Below, one piece after another: positions 55,501 through 64,000 of a DNA stretch of 64,000 bases; the first letter of the stretch is position 1; the number at the start of each line of letters is the position of its first letter. Position numbers and translations under genes: made by a program. Below the pieces are notes generated by a model. That model did no database searches. It was not told the origin of the DNA and worked only from the letters and a program-made list of their open reading frames with translations. Source of the DNA: Gibbula magus (lineage: Eukaryota > Mollusca > Gastropoda > Trochida > Trochidae); contig OW388296.1 in NCBI GenBank assembly GCA_936450465.1, forward strand, positions 30,543,638 to 30,607,637, written 5' to 3'.

Positions 55501-58500
55501 CAAATAAGATTTTATGAAACACAATGGATGCACCTTTAAAATGGGATTTCTGAAATCGGCCCATATTTTACTTATGAGGCTTTTTTTTAAAAAACGCCTA
55601 ATTTAGCCCTGGCGGCCGAATGAACGTTTGTGGGGGTGTGGTCCCTGAAGTGATTCCTCCTGTGACGTCACACGAAGAATCTCATTATTGGCGATAGTCA
55701 TAATTCAACGTGATTTCGCATCATTTTGATCGCTAATTTCACAAACAAACGTTCAATAAAACAACTTAGATTTATATCGAATGTTTAGATATCCAACGAG
55801 GTAATTGCGCAGATGACAATTGCATCATCATTGCATAAACATTTGATTTTTGCGATGTCAAACACCTCATAAATTCACCTAAACGGAAAAATCCAACAGA
55901 AATGAACGATTACAGACCCATTGCACTGACGTCAGTGATCATGAAGTGTTTTGAAAAAATTGTTCTCCAGCGTCTATTGAACCAAGTTCAAGGTCAACTC
56001 GATCCTCTGCAATTCGCCTACAGAGCAAGACGGGGAGTTGAAGATGCCACATCATGTCTTCTACACAGAATTCTGGAACATCTCGAGACTCCTACTGCAT
56101 ATGCACGAATTCTATTTTTGGACTTCTCGTCAGCATTTAATACCATGCAACCTCTTATTCTAATTAGAAAGCTTGTGGCATTAAACGTTGATTCAAACCT
56201 CATCAAATGGATATCATCATTTCTCTTGGAAAGATCACAATATGTTAGAATAAAAAACACGGTTTCAAGAACACTCACTATAAATACCGGCGCTCCACAA
56301 GGATGTGTATTATCGCCAGTACTGTTTATTCTGTATACGAATGATTGCACTAGTGTCAACGAGAGCTGTTCTTTATTTAAATTTGCGGATGATTCAGCAT
56401 TGACTTCCTGTCTATTCAAAGATGAAACAGCTTACATGAGCGAGATATCAAGACTCGTGAAGTGGTGTGAAGATAACTATCTCCAGTTAAATATAAAGAA
56501 GACAAAAGAACTTGTAATTGACTTCCGAAGAAATAAATCGACCACTACACTGTTGTCATTAACGGGGAAACGGTAGACGTTGTCTCCAACTACAAATACT
56601 TGGGTACAATAATTGATGATAAATTAACCTTCTCACCACATGTGGACTATGTATATAAGAAGTGCCAAACGCGACTCCACTTTCTACGGAAACTTAGGTC
56701 TTTTAACATTGACTCTCGCCTGTTGTCTTTATTTTATTCAAGTAGCATTGAATCCGTTCTCGGTTTTAACATTCAGTCGTGGTGTGGAAATTTGTCTTTG
56801 CAGGAAAAAGGAAGACTGAGAAAAGTGATCAACATTGCAGGAAAAATTTCAGGGAGACAATTTGATACTTTAGAATCAATATATTCTCATAGTCTCATGC
56901 GTCTAGGAAAAAAGATAATATCAGACAGCGATCACTACCTGCATGGTTGTTACGAACTCCTTCCATCCGGACGACGCTACCGAGTTCCGAGTGTAAAATT
57001 AAGACGCACCAAAATGTCATTTATTCCATCAAGCATTACTCATTTAAATATCTAAATTATACTCCTCCAGCCTGTCATATCCATGTGCCATGTGATTATT
57101 GTTTATTTGTCATTACTGTATATTTTAGCCTTTTTATATCCTGTTATATATTTTTGTATTTCAAATGTGCTCAATTCATGACAATTCAAATTCCCTTCCA
57201 AGGGCAATAAAGATTTATCTTATCTTATCTTATCTTATCTTATCTTATCTTATCTTACTCAAGTCTATTCTTCCCACGTATGTACGTAAGTTATGTAATC
57301 AGCGACATTGTTTCAAACTGAGCATTCGTGTTTATCCCATAGCCCAACTTCCAAACGCAAGGCATAACTCTTGCCAGTCTGCATTACTGGCTGATTTAAC
57401 CCTTGCGGTATTTCCCTCGCTTTGTTGTGTCAAGACAGTGAATAGCTGCACCAGAAATGCATAGCGGGCCTGGATTTCTAAACACAGATTTCTTAAGGAA
57501 ATACTGCGAGGCCTAAATCGGCCAGTAATGGAGACTGGCATGAGTTATGCCTTGCATTGGGAAGCTGCCCATAGCCCTGAGAAGTTCCTTCACATGTGTG
57601 ATGTGCACACATTTCACACAAGACAGAAGTCAGGAGATGTAAGATGATATTTGATTTGATAGAAATGAGGACGGTATCAGTGTTGCTAGTTTTCATCTCT
57701 AGGGAATTTGCTTGTAGCAAGAAATATCGCCCACTTGTAACGGATGTTACGTGGGAAGAATGATTTGAGTTAATCCTCGGAGGGAGATAATATACGTGTG
57801 TTTTATTGCTTACTACGCGTGTTTGGGTACTACGCCGAATTCAATATTACAAATCAAAACCTTTCGGTACGTAAAACAGTTCTCGACAGCAGATCAAGCC
57901 AATGGTTGGATTCGAACTGTACAGCTGCATGCCGAAGGTTTGTTCACCTACCTGTGTATTACAGCGCAAATATCATGTAATTTAGCATGTCTTTGAAGCT
58001 TCGTATCAACGATCTGCTATCAACTAAACTATCAACTAAACCGATCTGCATTTTTACATTATAAGAAGACAGTTGAGTGTTCCATAACATAATCAACTTT
58101 GAGGTGAGGTGAGTTGATGTTTAACGCCGCTTTCAAGAGTATTTCACTTATATCGCGGCTGTTAGTATTATGACAGGGAGAAAGCCCGCAACGCCTTGTG
58201 GCTATGCATTGCAGTTAAACCTGCTGGAACTAGCGAACCATGGGTGGTACTACGCTGAAATTCAGTGTAGCATTGCACCCAAACCTTACTGTGTGTAAAC
58301 TGTTCTCTACTGCAGACAAAGTTGCCATGCCCCTGGCGGGATTCGAACCTCGGACCTCTTGATCCGAAGCCGGACGCGCTAACCACTGCGCCCCTTGAAC
58401 TCTTTGAACTCTTGAACTTAAACCTGTGAGTAGTGATAACATGTTCAATCTATTCTGTGAAAATAACATGTTCTCACTTCCGTCGACTGATAGCAGATAC

Positions 58501-60135
58501 TGATAGAATGTGGTATTTCATATGCAGCCAAATAAATAAAATACTCATTTTATGGAACTATTAACAAGACAAGCGCGAAAACACAGCCAATATGAGATAA
58601 GTTTTATTTCACACCTATCATCACTGCATGAACCTTTAAAGAGTGAAAGTCAACACCATGCGTGTCATAGCGATTCACCGTGAACCTGAGAACGATACTG
58701 CTATGTATTATGTGTATAAAAATGGAGTACTGCGCCCAATACGTTCTTACAAGAATTACGCCAAACCCTTACTTACATTTGTCAAATCCTTTCTTACAAG
58801 CATTGCGCTCAACCTTTACTGAAAAGCATTGCGCCCAGCACTTACAGTACTTTCATAAATTGCGCCCACTCCTTACTAAAAAGCACTGCGCCCACTCCTT
58901 ACTTAAAAGGCATTACACCAAATCCTAAATTGAAAGCAATGCGTCCATCCTTTACTTTAATGCATTACACTAAGCCCGTACTTAAAAGTATTGCGCCCAA
59001 GCCCAGCCATCAAGGATATTAGTGTTTCAAATAAATAAAAATTTGTGGAAAATATACTTATAACGTTAATCGCCAGAGAAATCTTTTCTCTACAACATAA
59101 CGTGATAAATAATGTTCATATCACGACAATGTAATGCAATTTGGTTTCAAAGAGAAGTACCCCTTCGAGTAGTGCGCGTTAAGGGTATCTCACGTCATAT
59201 AAACAGAATCCCCTTTATTGCATAAAACGTACTACGCAACAAGTAAGCGTTCTCGAAGCGTGAAGGCTCGTCTCTAGCGCAAGTTGTCATAACAACCCAT
59301 GTGCTGCACGTGCTTCTCTTGCAAGTTACCCTTGTCACACATTACTGAATGTGACGATTGCTTTATAAACAATGTTTCTAAATGTTCTGAGAATATACAA
59401 TTTATTGCCTGTTTAATGTACTTTTTTTGATTGAGATAAGACCAGCAAATTATGACAATTTTTTACTCTCATTACTTATAAAAATCAAGCAAAATACCTA
59501 GTTTGGTAAAACAATTATTTTAATATCTGTAGCAATATACATAATTAAATGAAATGGAAAAAAGATAAGCGCCAAAAATTATATAATTCAATTTCTTTCA
59601 TTGCTCATAAACTTTGTTATTCTTTCTTGTTTTTGTATACGGTGTGTGAGTTAGACCACAATGCTTTGCGCTTCGAAATAATAGACTGGGTCTATATTTA
59701 GACTTGAAAACGCCTTTACTAATTAGTGCACTTTCTTGCCTTATTTTGGGTCGAAAAATTATTTGAAAAATTAAGTGTATATATTTTACGGAGGTAGATT
59801 TTTAGTAATTTTCCTATATGTTCATCACCATCCTTGATGGCTCTTTAAAGCAATGCGTCTCAACCTTACTTAAAAACAATGCGCCCGATTGTTAATACCA
59901 ATTCCTTGAAATTGCTTAAACCATGACAGATACGTTCTCAAAGTGTAAAATAAATTGAAGACAATACCCTAGCACGTTGAACTTGAATGTCAATTCGTTG
60001 GCACAAGTCCTCCAGATCAGAAGTTTCCGGATATCCTCCCGTCTCCTCAAACGCCACCATGAGGGCATTTTTCTGGTACTCCTGGTATTGTGCTCTCTGT
60101 CTACGTCTTGCATTCTCTCCGTGGTGGGTCTCCAT
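49008..60135 (-). CDS. Double-homeodomain protein with long disordered Q/N/S-rich tail
   Basis: Four exons on the minus strand: 60135-59968, 54951-54784, 53258-50028, 49517-49008. All junctions are phase 0 with AG acceptors and GT donors, giving 1358 residues. Homeodomain 1 lies at about residues 10-70, with helix 3 ARIWFQNRRAKERQ (Q50, N51). Homeodomain 2 lies at about 71-126, with helix 3 RVQIWFANRREYLKKH (A50, N51). A conserved W, F, N and R set in both argues for DNA binding in the nucleus. The remaining 1200 residues lack a recognisable domain. They hold a 17-residue tandem repeat (about 210-357), a Gln-rich stretch, basic clusters (KKVKVLRR, RKRKS) fit for nuclear import, and a repeated CSPV motif. 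I cannot place the family. The intron between homeodomain positions 46 and 47 is common in PRD-class genes, so a diverged PRD-like or lineage-specific class is possible. The true start may lie further upstream. Confidence 0.85.
50028..53258 (-). CDS. Homeodomain gene exon 3: helix 3 of HD2 and most of the tail
   Basis: 3231 nt, 1077 open codons, starting IWFANRREYLKKHDRTF and ending at SAQ|GTGGGT. Such a long open frame in AT-rich DNA is itself strong evidence of coding. The frame stays open past this donor to a stop near 49917, so intron retention would give a different C-terminus. The tail is rich in Asn, Gln, Ser, Thr and Lys. Confidence 0.9.
52015..52350 (-). other. Gln-rich low-complexity segment of the homeodomain protein
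   Basis: Recurrent HVQQ, NQQ and QNQ motifs. Such stretches often act as activation or condensation segments in transcription factors; that role here is inference. Confidence 0.6.
52525..52967 (-). repeat. In-frame 51-bp tandem repeat coding a 17-residue unit
   Basis: Between eight and nine units of the form NNVLAQGKRTTEKFGHP, one of them a residue shorter. N, V, Q, T and the terminal HP are the best kept positions. Copies near the centre are closest to each other and the edges are diverged, as expected for unequal crossing-over. Confidence 0.9.
53259..54783. other. Homeodomain gene intron 2
   Basis: 1525 bp, GT-AG on the minus strand. It contains one TTAA MITE (54141-54456) and otherwise nothing I can name. 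Confidence 0.7.
54141..54456. mobile_element. TTAA MITE family 1 in intron 2 of the homeodomain gene
   Basis: AGGGGCAGTAGCAC to GTGCTACTGCCCC; TTAA at the right, ATAA at the left (one substitution). Confidence 0.85.
54784..54951 (-). CDS. Homeodomain gene exon 2: helix 3 of HD1 plus helices 1-2 of HD2
   Basis: Exactly 168 nt, phase 0-0. It opens with IWFQNRRAKERQAF and closes with FHRLSRKLKIPLLRVQ. Acceptor TTCAAACAG, donor CAG|GTATTA. The tryptophans of the two helix 3 motifs are 56 residues apart, so the second homeodomain begins where the first ends, with almost no linker. Confidence 0.9.
55009..55880. repeat. Unclassified CRE-bearing repeat, copy interrupted by a MITE
   Basis: TGTCATGCCACATGGTCGCA up to TTCATTAA, then the MITE, then AATGGGATTTC and on to CACCTCATAAATTCA. 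TGACGTCA at 55663-55670. Confidence 0.8.
55043..55535 (+). mobile_element. TTAA MITE family 2, nested copy
   Basis: 493 bp between TTAA at 55039-55042 and 55536-55539. The related repeat at 46656 shows the unoccupied site with a single TTAA. Confidence 0.95.
55884..57256 (+). mobile_element. 5'-truncated Rex1/CR1-like LINE with (TTATC)n tail
   Basis: Contains the reverse transcriptase from its first finger block (NPTEMNDYRPIALTSVIMKC) to the C-terminal region (LLPSGRRYRVPSVKL), then an A-rich 3' end (CAATAAAGATTTATC) and nine TTATC units at 57210-57256. A microsatellite-type 3' tail is usual in this LINE group. It lies opposite to the host gene's direction of transcription. Confidence 0.88.
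55887..57055 (+). pseudogene. Broken LINE reverse transcriptase ORF
   Basis: Two frames: 55902-56576 and 56600-57055. The first holds RILFLDFSSAFNTM, the TGAPQGCVLSPVLF block and the catalytic FADDSA (a YADD variant). The second holds YLGTIIDDKLTFSPHV and the C-terminal domain. The frames are offset by a one-base shift near 56555-56575, so no full protein can be made. The endonuclease is missing through 5' truncation. Confidence 0.88.
57345..57567. mobile_element. Palindromic 223-bp MITE (Mutator-like), copy 3
   Basis: Inverse orientation of the 1962 copy. CCCATAGCC at 57336-57344 and 57568-57576. Confidence 0.88.
58101..58395 (-). mobile_element. tRNA-headed SINE, minus strand
   Basis: GAGGTGAGGTGAGTTGATGT at its 3' end, then the body, B box GATTCGAACCTC and A-box side GCTAACCACTGCGCC. 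The first ~15 bp of the head are missing. Confidence 0.85.
58724..59905. repeat. Degenerate ~26-bp GCGCCC tandem array, split by an insertion
   Basis: About ten units of the form ATTGCGCCCACTCCTTACTT then AAAAGC between 58724 and 59004, and two more at 59848-59905. Spacing ranges from 25 to 47 bp. The interruption is the element at 59005-59842. Confidence 0.75.
59005..59842. mobile_element. 838-bp element with perfect 13-bp inverted ends
   Basis: AGCCATCAAGGAT at 59005-59017 and its complement ATCCTTGATGGCT at 59830-59842. No coding frame. About 230 bp of the interior is related to 60985-61205. Target duplication not clear. Confidence 0.65.
59968..60135 (-). CDS. Homeodomain gene exon 1: helices 1-2 of homeodomain 1
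   Basis: 56 codons from ATG to the donor AGG|GTATTG. The frame stays open upstream of this ATG. A good acceptor (polypyrimidine then CTCAG) sits just before 60207, so the exon may start at 60207 and be preceded by a 5' exon not found here. A Gly-Gly in the loop makes this homeodomain one residue longer than the usual 60. Confidence 0.8.
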
Positions 60136-60984
60136 ATCGACTGCGCCAGCGCAGAGACTATCTAAATGAGATTGTCTATATTGTCCCTGACCAGCGTTGA
60201 AGGCCTTCTGAGAAACAAGGACGTGGTAATAATTTCCTATGACCTTCAGAGGCCGTCAGAGTAGACAGCGTCGGGTTATATAATGAGTTATATCATATTG
60301 TCGTTTTCTTGGTAGAATCCAGAGGACTTGTATTGTTGAAAACAAAGGACGGGTCAGCACACAATCAACGATCAAGCGCCTCTTACTATAATTATTAAAA
60401 GTGTTTTGTATCAGGGGCTTGATCCTCGATTGTCAATGCTTTATCGTTGTTTGTTTTCAAAGTTTTCTTTCCTCTTCGGGTTGTTAGATAAGGCAGCGTT
60501 TTTGAATGATTTGATATGAGGAGTTGTCTCATATTGTTTCATATTTATTTTGCGTGATGTAAACAAATGTACACACCTTTCATTTTACAATGAATAAGTT
60601 ACTGATATCCTAATATGCTTAAAAATCGAACCGAAAATTTACATGTTCCTCATGCTGTATGTTGTTCAGCAATTGTGTATAACATAGGTAGTGATCTCGA
60701 CAGTAGTTCCAACTCAACTCAGTAAATTAAAACATTGAAACTATACAAAACAAGACTGTCTTCGCTTTCGAACTACGGCCTGGAATTAAACCTTCAGTTT
60801 CATGCGGTAAGCAATCACAGCAAGCCATACCTCATCTACGACATGGGAAATAATTTTCATATTACAATTAACCTCCGTAAATTGCATCTGGTGTCATTTA
60901 ACATATCTACCTTTATTCCATTCTACGTAGTACACAGAAATAACTGTTTCCGAGTCATGCGGGCTTGTTAATTTCACAGTCGCC

Positions 60985-61205
60985 ATGGTAACCCACGTGA
61001 AACTCGCTCTTCTCAACTGTTTTCTTCCTGTAGGTCACCCTTGTCACATATTATTGAATGTGGAGATAGTTACACTAACATGTTTCTAAATGTCCAAATT
61101 ATTGACATTTTACCTTTTAGATATTATTGTTACTTTACCAGCATTATATGACACATATATATGTATTCTTTATACAATTCAAGCAAAATACCTAGTTGGG
61201 GCAAA
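60985..61205 (+). repeat. Diverged relative of 59290-59520
   Basis: Shared landmarks in the same order: CACCCTTGTCACATATTATTG, ATGTTTCTAAATGT and CAAGCAAAATACCTAGTT. Confidence 0.65.
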
Positions 61206-62458
61206 CAATAAACAATAATATTCCAGAGTGCTTATTCAACCTTTAATAAAACAAAAACATCCAGTTTTATTCTAAGGTAATCCCTCAGTATACGGATCGT
61301 AAGTACAGTATATCCCATACAGTGAATTAATTAGCAACTTACAGGCATTGAGCCTTCGGGATGTCAAATTGTCTCACCTGACACGTGACATGACCAATAA
61401 GAAATCAATATCAATTCTATCAAGATTACAAACAAACATGACTGAAACACCATCTGAAGATGTCTGGTATTCACCGGTAATGACAGTACTATATTGAATA
61501 TAGTTGTATCTATGGAAATATTTGGAAACATTACATTAGAAAAACAGGAAATGGTAATCGTGATAAACACTAGTTTGTATGAGGGTCTATGTGAGGTCAT
61601 CGTAAAAAATGTCATAGTCACAATTTTGCCTAGGAAAATAAGTCACAAGTGAAAAGGTCACAATATTTTATTTAACACAAATTCAATATCAATCAAAACC
61701 AAAGCACACACATGTCTCATCACGTTATATGTGTTTTCTGATAAAAAAAAAAAACCCCACCCCAATAACATACTTAATTATCATTTCATTATACACCTTT
61801 TCTGTTGAAAGAAGTATAACGTGTGACTTTTACCTTTGACCTTTTTACTTTGACTTTCCTACTGTGACACTTTTCTTGGAATTTTTTCTTAGACCTTTTT
61901 TAAACTGTGACCTTTTTTCTACATTCTTATGTGAGTAACTAAGTAACTGGGGTGGTTAAAATATATCCGTAGCGCATATCAATCATTTTATTCCATAGAA
62001 AGGCCATTGGCCCATGTATTATACATTTCATATATGTTCCACCGTGACAATTTGTTTATGATTATATGAAGTCAAGTTGTAATTTCCTGCAGTGATAAAA
62101 GAGATTAGAATGTCTGCTATGTATTATAGTTTTGATACAATACTCGAATGAATACTCGAGTTATTTATGGAAAATGTGTTAATTGAAATATAATGTCACG
62201 ATATTTTAAAAGTGATGCTACTTAGACTGTTGGTTTAGGACAAACCCAACGTCAAAAGGCTTCATTTTTCATATATTTACGTGCGTTCTCTATACGTAGG
62301 TAGGCTTGTATGAGCGGTCTGCAAATCAAGTACAGTACCTGTACTGTTATCTATACAAGTCACTCATAAAACTAAAAGATACACACAAATAAAGATTATA
62401 CAACGATAGCTTTAATATGCATTCTTACCCAAGCGGGCAAAGATATACCGGGTATTAA

Positions 62459-62810
62459 AGGGGCAGTAGCACATTTTTTTTCAAATTTTATTTTTTCAAA
62501 TTTCCCACTTATAATGATAGTTTATATCATTCATATTTACTTTAGAGGATAAAACATCTTATTACACAAACCAATTATCCGTAGTGGTAATAACGATGTT
62601 GTGTATAATGCAAAAATTGCATGGCGGCCATTTTATTGTGAACACAATTTATTATTTCTAATGACAAAAAACGTTTCCCATGGCTTTACGGAACCATGTA
62701 CACTCATGTTTTAGCTTGATTTTCTGAAGAGGGAAAGGTGTTTTACTGTTGGTGACATTATTTTTACATTTCATCGACATATTTCACCAGAAAAACGTGC
62801 TACTGCCCCT
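62459..62810. mobile_element. TTAA MITE family 1
   Basis: AGGGGCAGTAGCACA to CGTGCTACTGCCCCT, TTAA at 62455-62458 and 62811-62814. Confidence 0.9.
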
Positions 62811-63384
62811 TTAAAGTTTTCATAATGGTCATGGGAACTACAGTTTTTCTAAATATAACTTGCATTTTTAAAATGATCTTGGGTAAGAAAAAGAATAACC
62901 AACTCGATGCTTCGAATTACGAAGTATCTCTCCCTCGTGAATTATAATGTCGAACTCCTCGTTAAAGCTCGGAGTTTATCACAATAATTAACTCGGGACA
63001 GATAATCCGTAATTCCTCGCAACTCGTTGATTATTCTTATAGTGTTTGATAGGGCCTAAGAAATATATATTGTAATCAACTATGAAAGCTGCAAGCTAAC
63101 AGAATAGTTAATGTAGATAAGTTGTCTACACTTTACAATGCCATACGTGAACTGCGAGGTAACAGTAGAGACATTTTGATACGATGTCTACACTTTAAAT
63201 GGTCACATGTGAAAATGTGAAAACACAGAGTATTTGTCTTCTGTCACACATTGTCTCTTACTGAGTACTGATTAACATATTAATTATACTCAATCACTAA
63301 TCCCGCGAGATTCTTTTCTGTTGTAAAATGAGCTCGAGTTTTACAATATATACAAATGCAAATTAGTTATAAGCGATATCTAAA

Positions 63385-63493
63385 TATATATATATATATT
63401 CAAAAGTAAAAAAAACACAGAGCCGTTTTTTTCTCTGTGTTTTTTTCTCTGGCTCTGTGTTTTTTGTTGTTGTCTATATATATATATATATTG
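63385..63493. repeat. Palindrome flanked by (TA)n tracts
   Basis: (TA)n, AAAAAAACACAGAGCC, a spacer with its own TTTCTCTGTGTTTTT, GGCTCTGTGTTTTTT, then (TA)n again. It could extrude as a cruciform. Confidence 0.75.
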
Positions 63494-64000
63494 TACCTTT
63501 TAAATATTCGGATGTATGTTTATCAATGGGGTGCCGTTAAACATTGTCCATATAAGGGTGAAACCAATCGTGCGAACACAGCAGGAATTTATTACATTCA
63601 CGGTAACCTCGGAGTCATGAAAAAGCACATTCAATGGAATATGGCAAAATGTGTAAAATGATAAGAATTCTTGATAATTGTATCGTATTTAACTGTGGGC
63701 ATGGCGGCGATATTCAGAAGCGAGGAGATGGGGTAATATTGGCATGCATAAAGAAAGATTTTCCGTCAGAGCAATTGGTCGTCAATTGAGCATGGTTTAA
63801 AAAATATTTATTCTTGTACTCGGGTACAGGGGGATCAACAAACAGGGTTTCCCCTATATAAATGTCTCTCCCCAAAAGAACAATAATACAGGATAATTAC
63901 ATCATAAATACTATCAATATATACATTGGTGTAGAAAAACATAGCATCATTTTTCAAAGATATTCATGAGAAACGTTTGCTAAGAGAAATAAATTTGTGA

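Larger units (their letters stand above)
54952..59967. other. Homeodomain gene intron 1, 5.0 kb
   Basis: Holds the CRE-bearing repeat with a nested MITE, a truncated LINE, a MULE-type MITE, a SINE, and a GCGCCC repeat array with an inserted element. 57580-58100 shows nothing I can name. Confidence 0.75.
60208..64000. other. DNA upstream of the homeodomain gene: no gene seen
   Basis: If the gene has a 5' exon or promoter here I could not find it. Contains a repeat relic, one TTAA MITE and an AT-flanked palindrome. 61210-62450 and 63500-64000 show nothing I can name. Confidence 0.4.

Overview
This window is nuclear DNA of an invertebrate animal. It is AT-rich, its genes are split by GT-AG introns, and it is crowded with small transposable elements. 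The repeats point to a mollusc, most likely a gastropod. They include a tRNA-headed SINE, a tiny element ending in (CTCA)n and containing AAGCGGCGTTAA, and hairpin-headed elements carrying (CCGT)n microsatellites and ~150-170 bp core repeats. The species assignment is inference; nothing here names it.

Two protein genes can be rebuilt, and they converge on each other. (1) Positions 6182-37274, + strand: a complete DENND6 (FAM116) gene of 21 coding exons and 574 codons, joined in frame throughout. It is recognisable by comparison with vertebrate DENND6A/B, which are DENN-domain exchange factors acting on endosomal Rab GTPases. One of its introns uses a GC donor. (2) Positions 49008-60135, - strand: a gene for a 1358-residue protein with two adjacent homeodomains, followed by a very long, disordered, Gln/Ser/Asn-rich tail with a 17-residue tandem repeat. 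Each homeodomain is cut by a phase-0 intron just before the IWF motif of helix 3, so the modules are carried by 168-nt stretches. I do not recognise its family. No shared pathway between the two genes is visible.

Layout. 1-6181: upstream DNA of decayed LINE pieces and small elements. 6182-37274: DENND6; its 9.6-kb intron 2 holds a pearl-like tandem-repeat element and a 2.5-kb polypurine minisatellite of 49-bp units. 37275-48966: DENND6 3' UTR, then gene-free DNA with MITEs and SINEs. 48967-60135: homeodomain gene; its 5-kb intron 1 holds a truncated Rex1/CR1-like LINE, nested MITEs, and a GCGCCC repeat array split by an element with 13-bp inverted ends. 60208-64000: no gene seen, one MITE, one AT-flanked palindrome.

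Several element families are dated or typed by their own target-site duplications. These are two TTAA-flanked MITE families (one with an empty site and a filled site both inside this window), a palindromic 223-bp family with 9-bp duplications at all three copies, a pogo-like family with TA, and a ~50-67-bp retroposon with 9-15-bp duplications. The very long open frames at 13.4-16.2 kb are artefacts of the minisatellite and are not genes.
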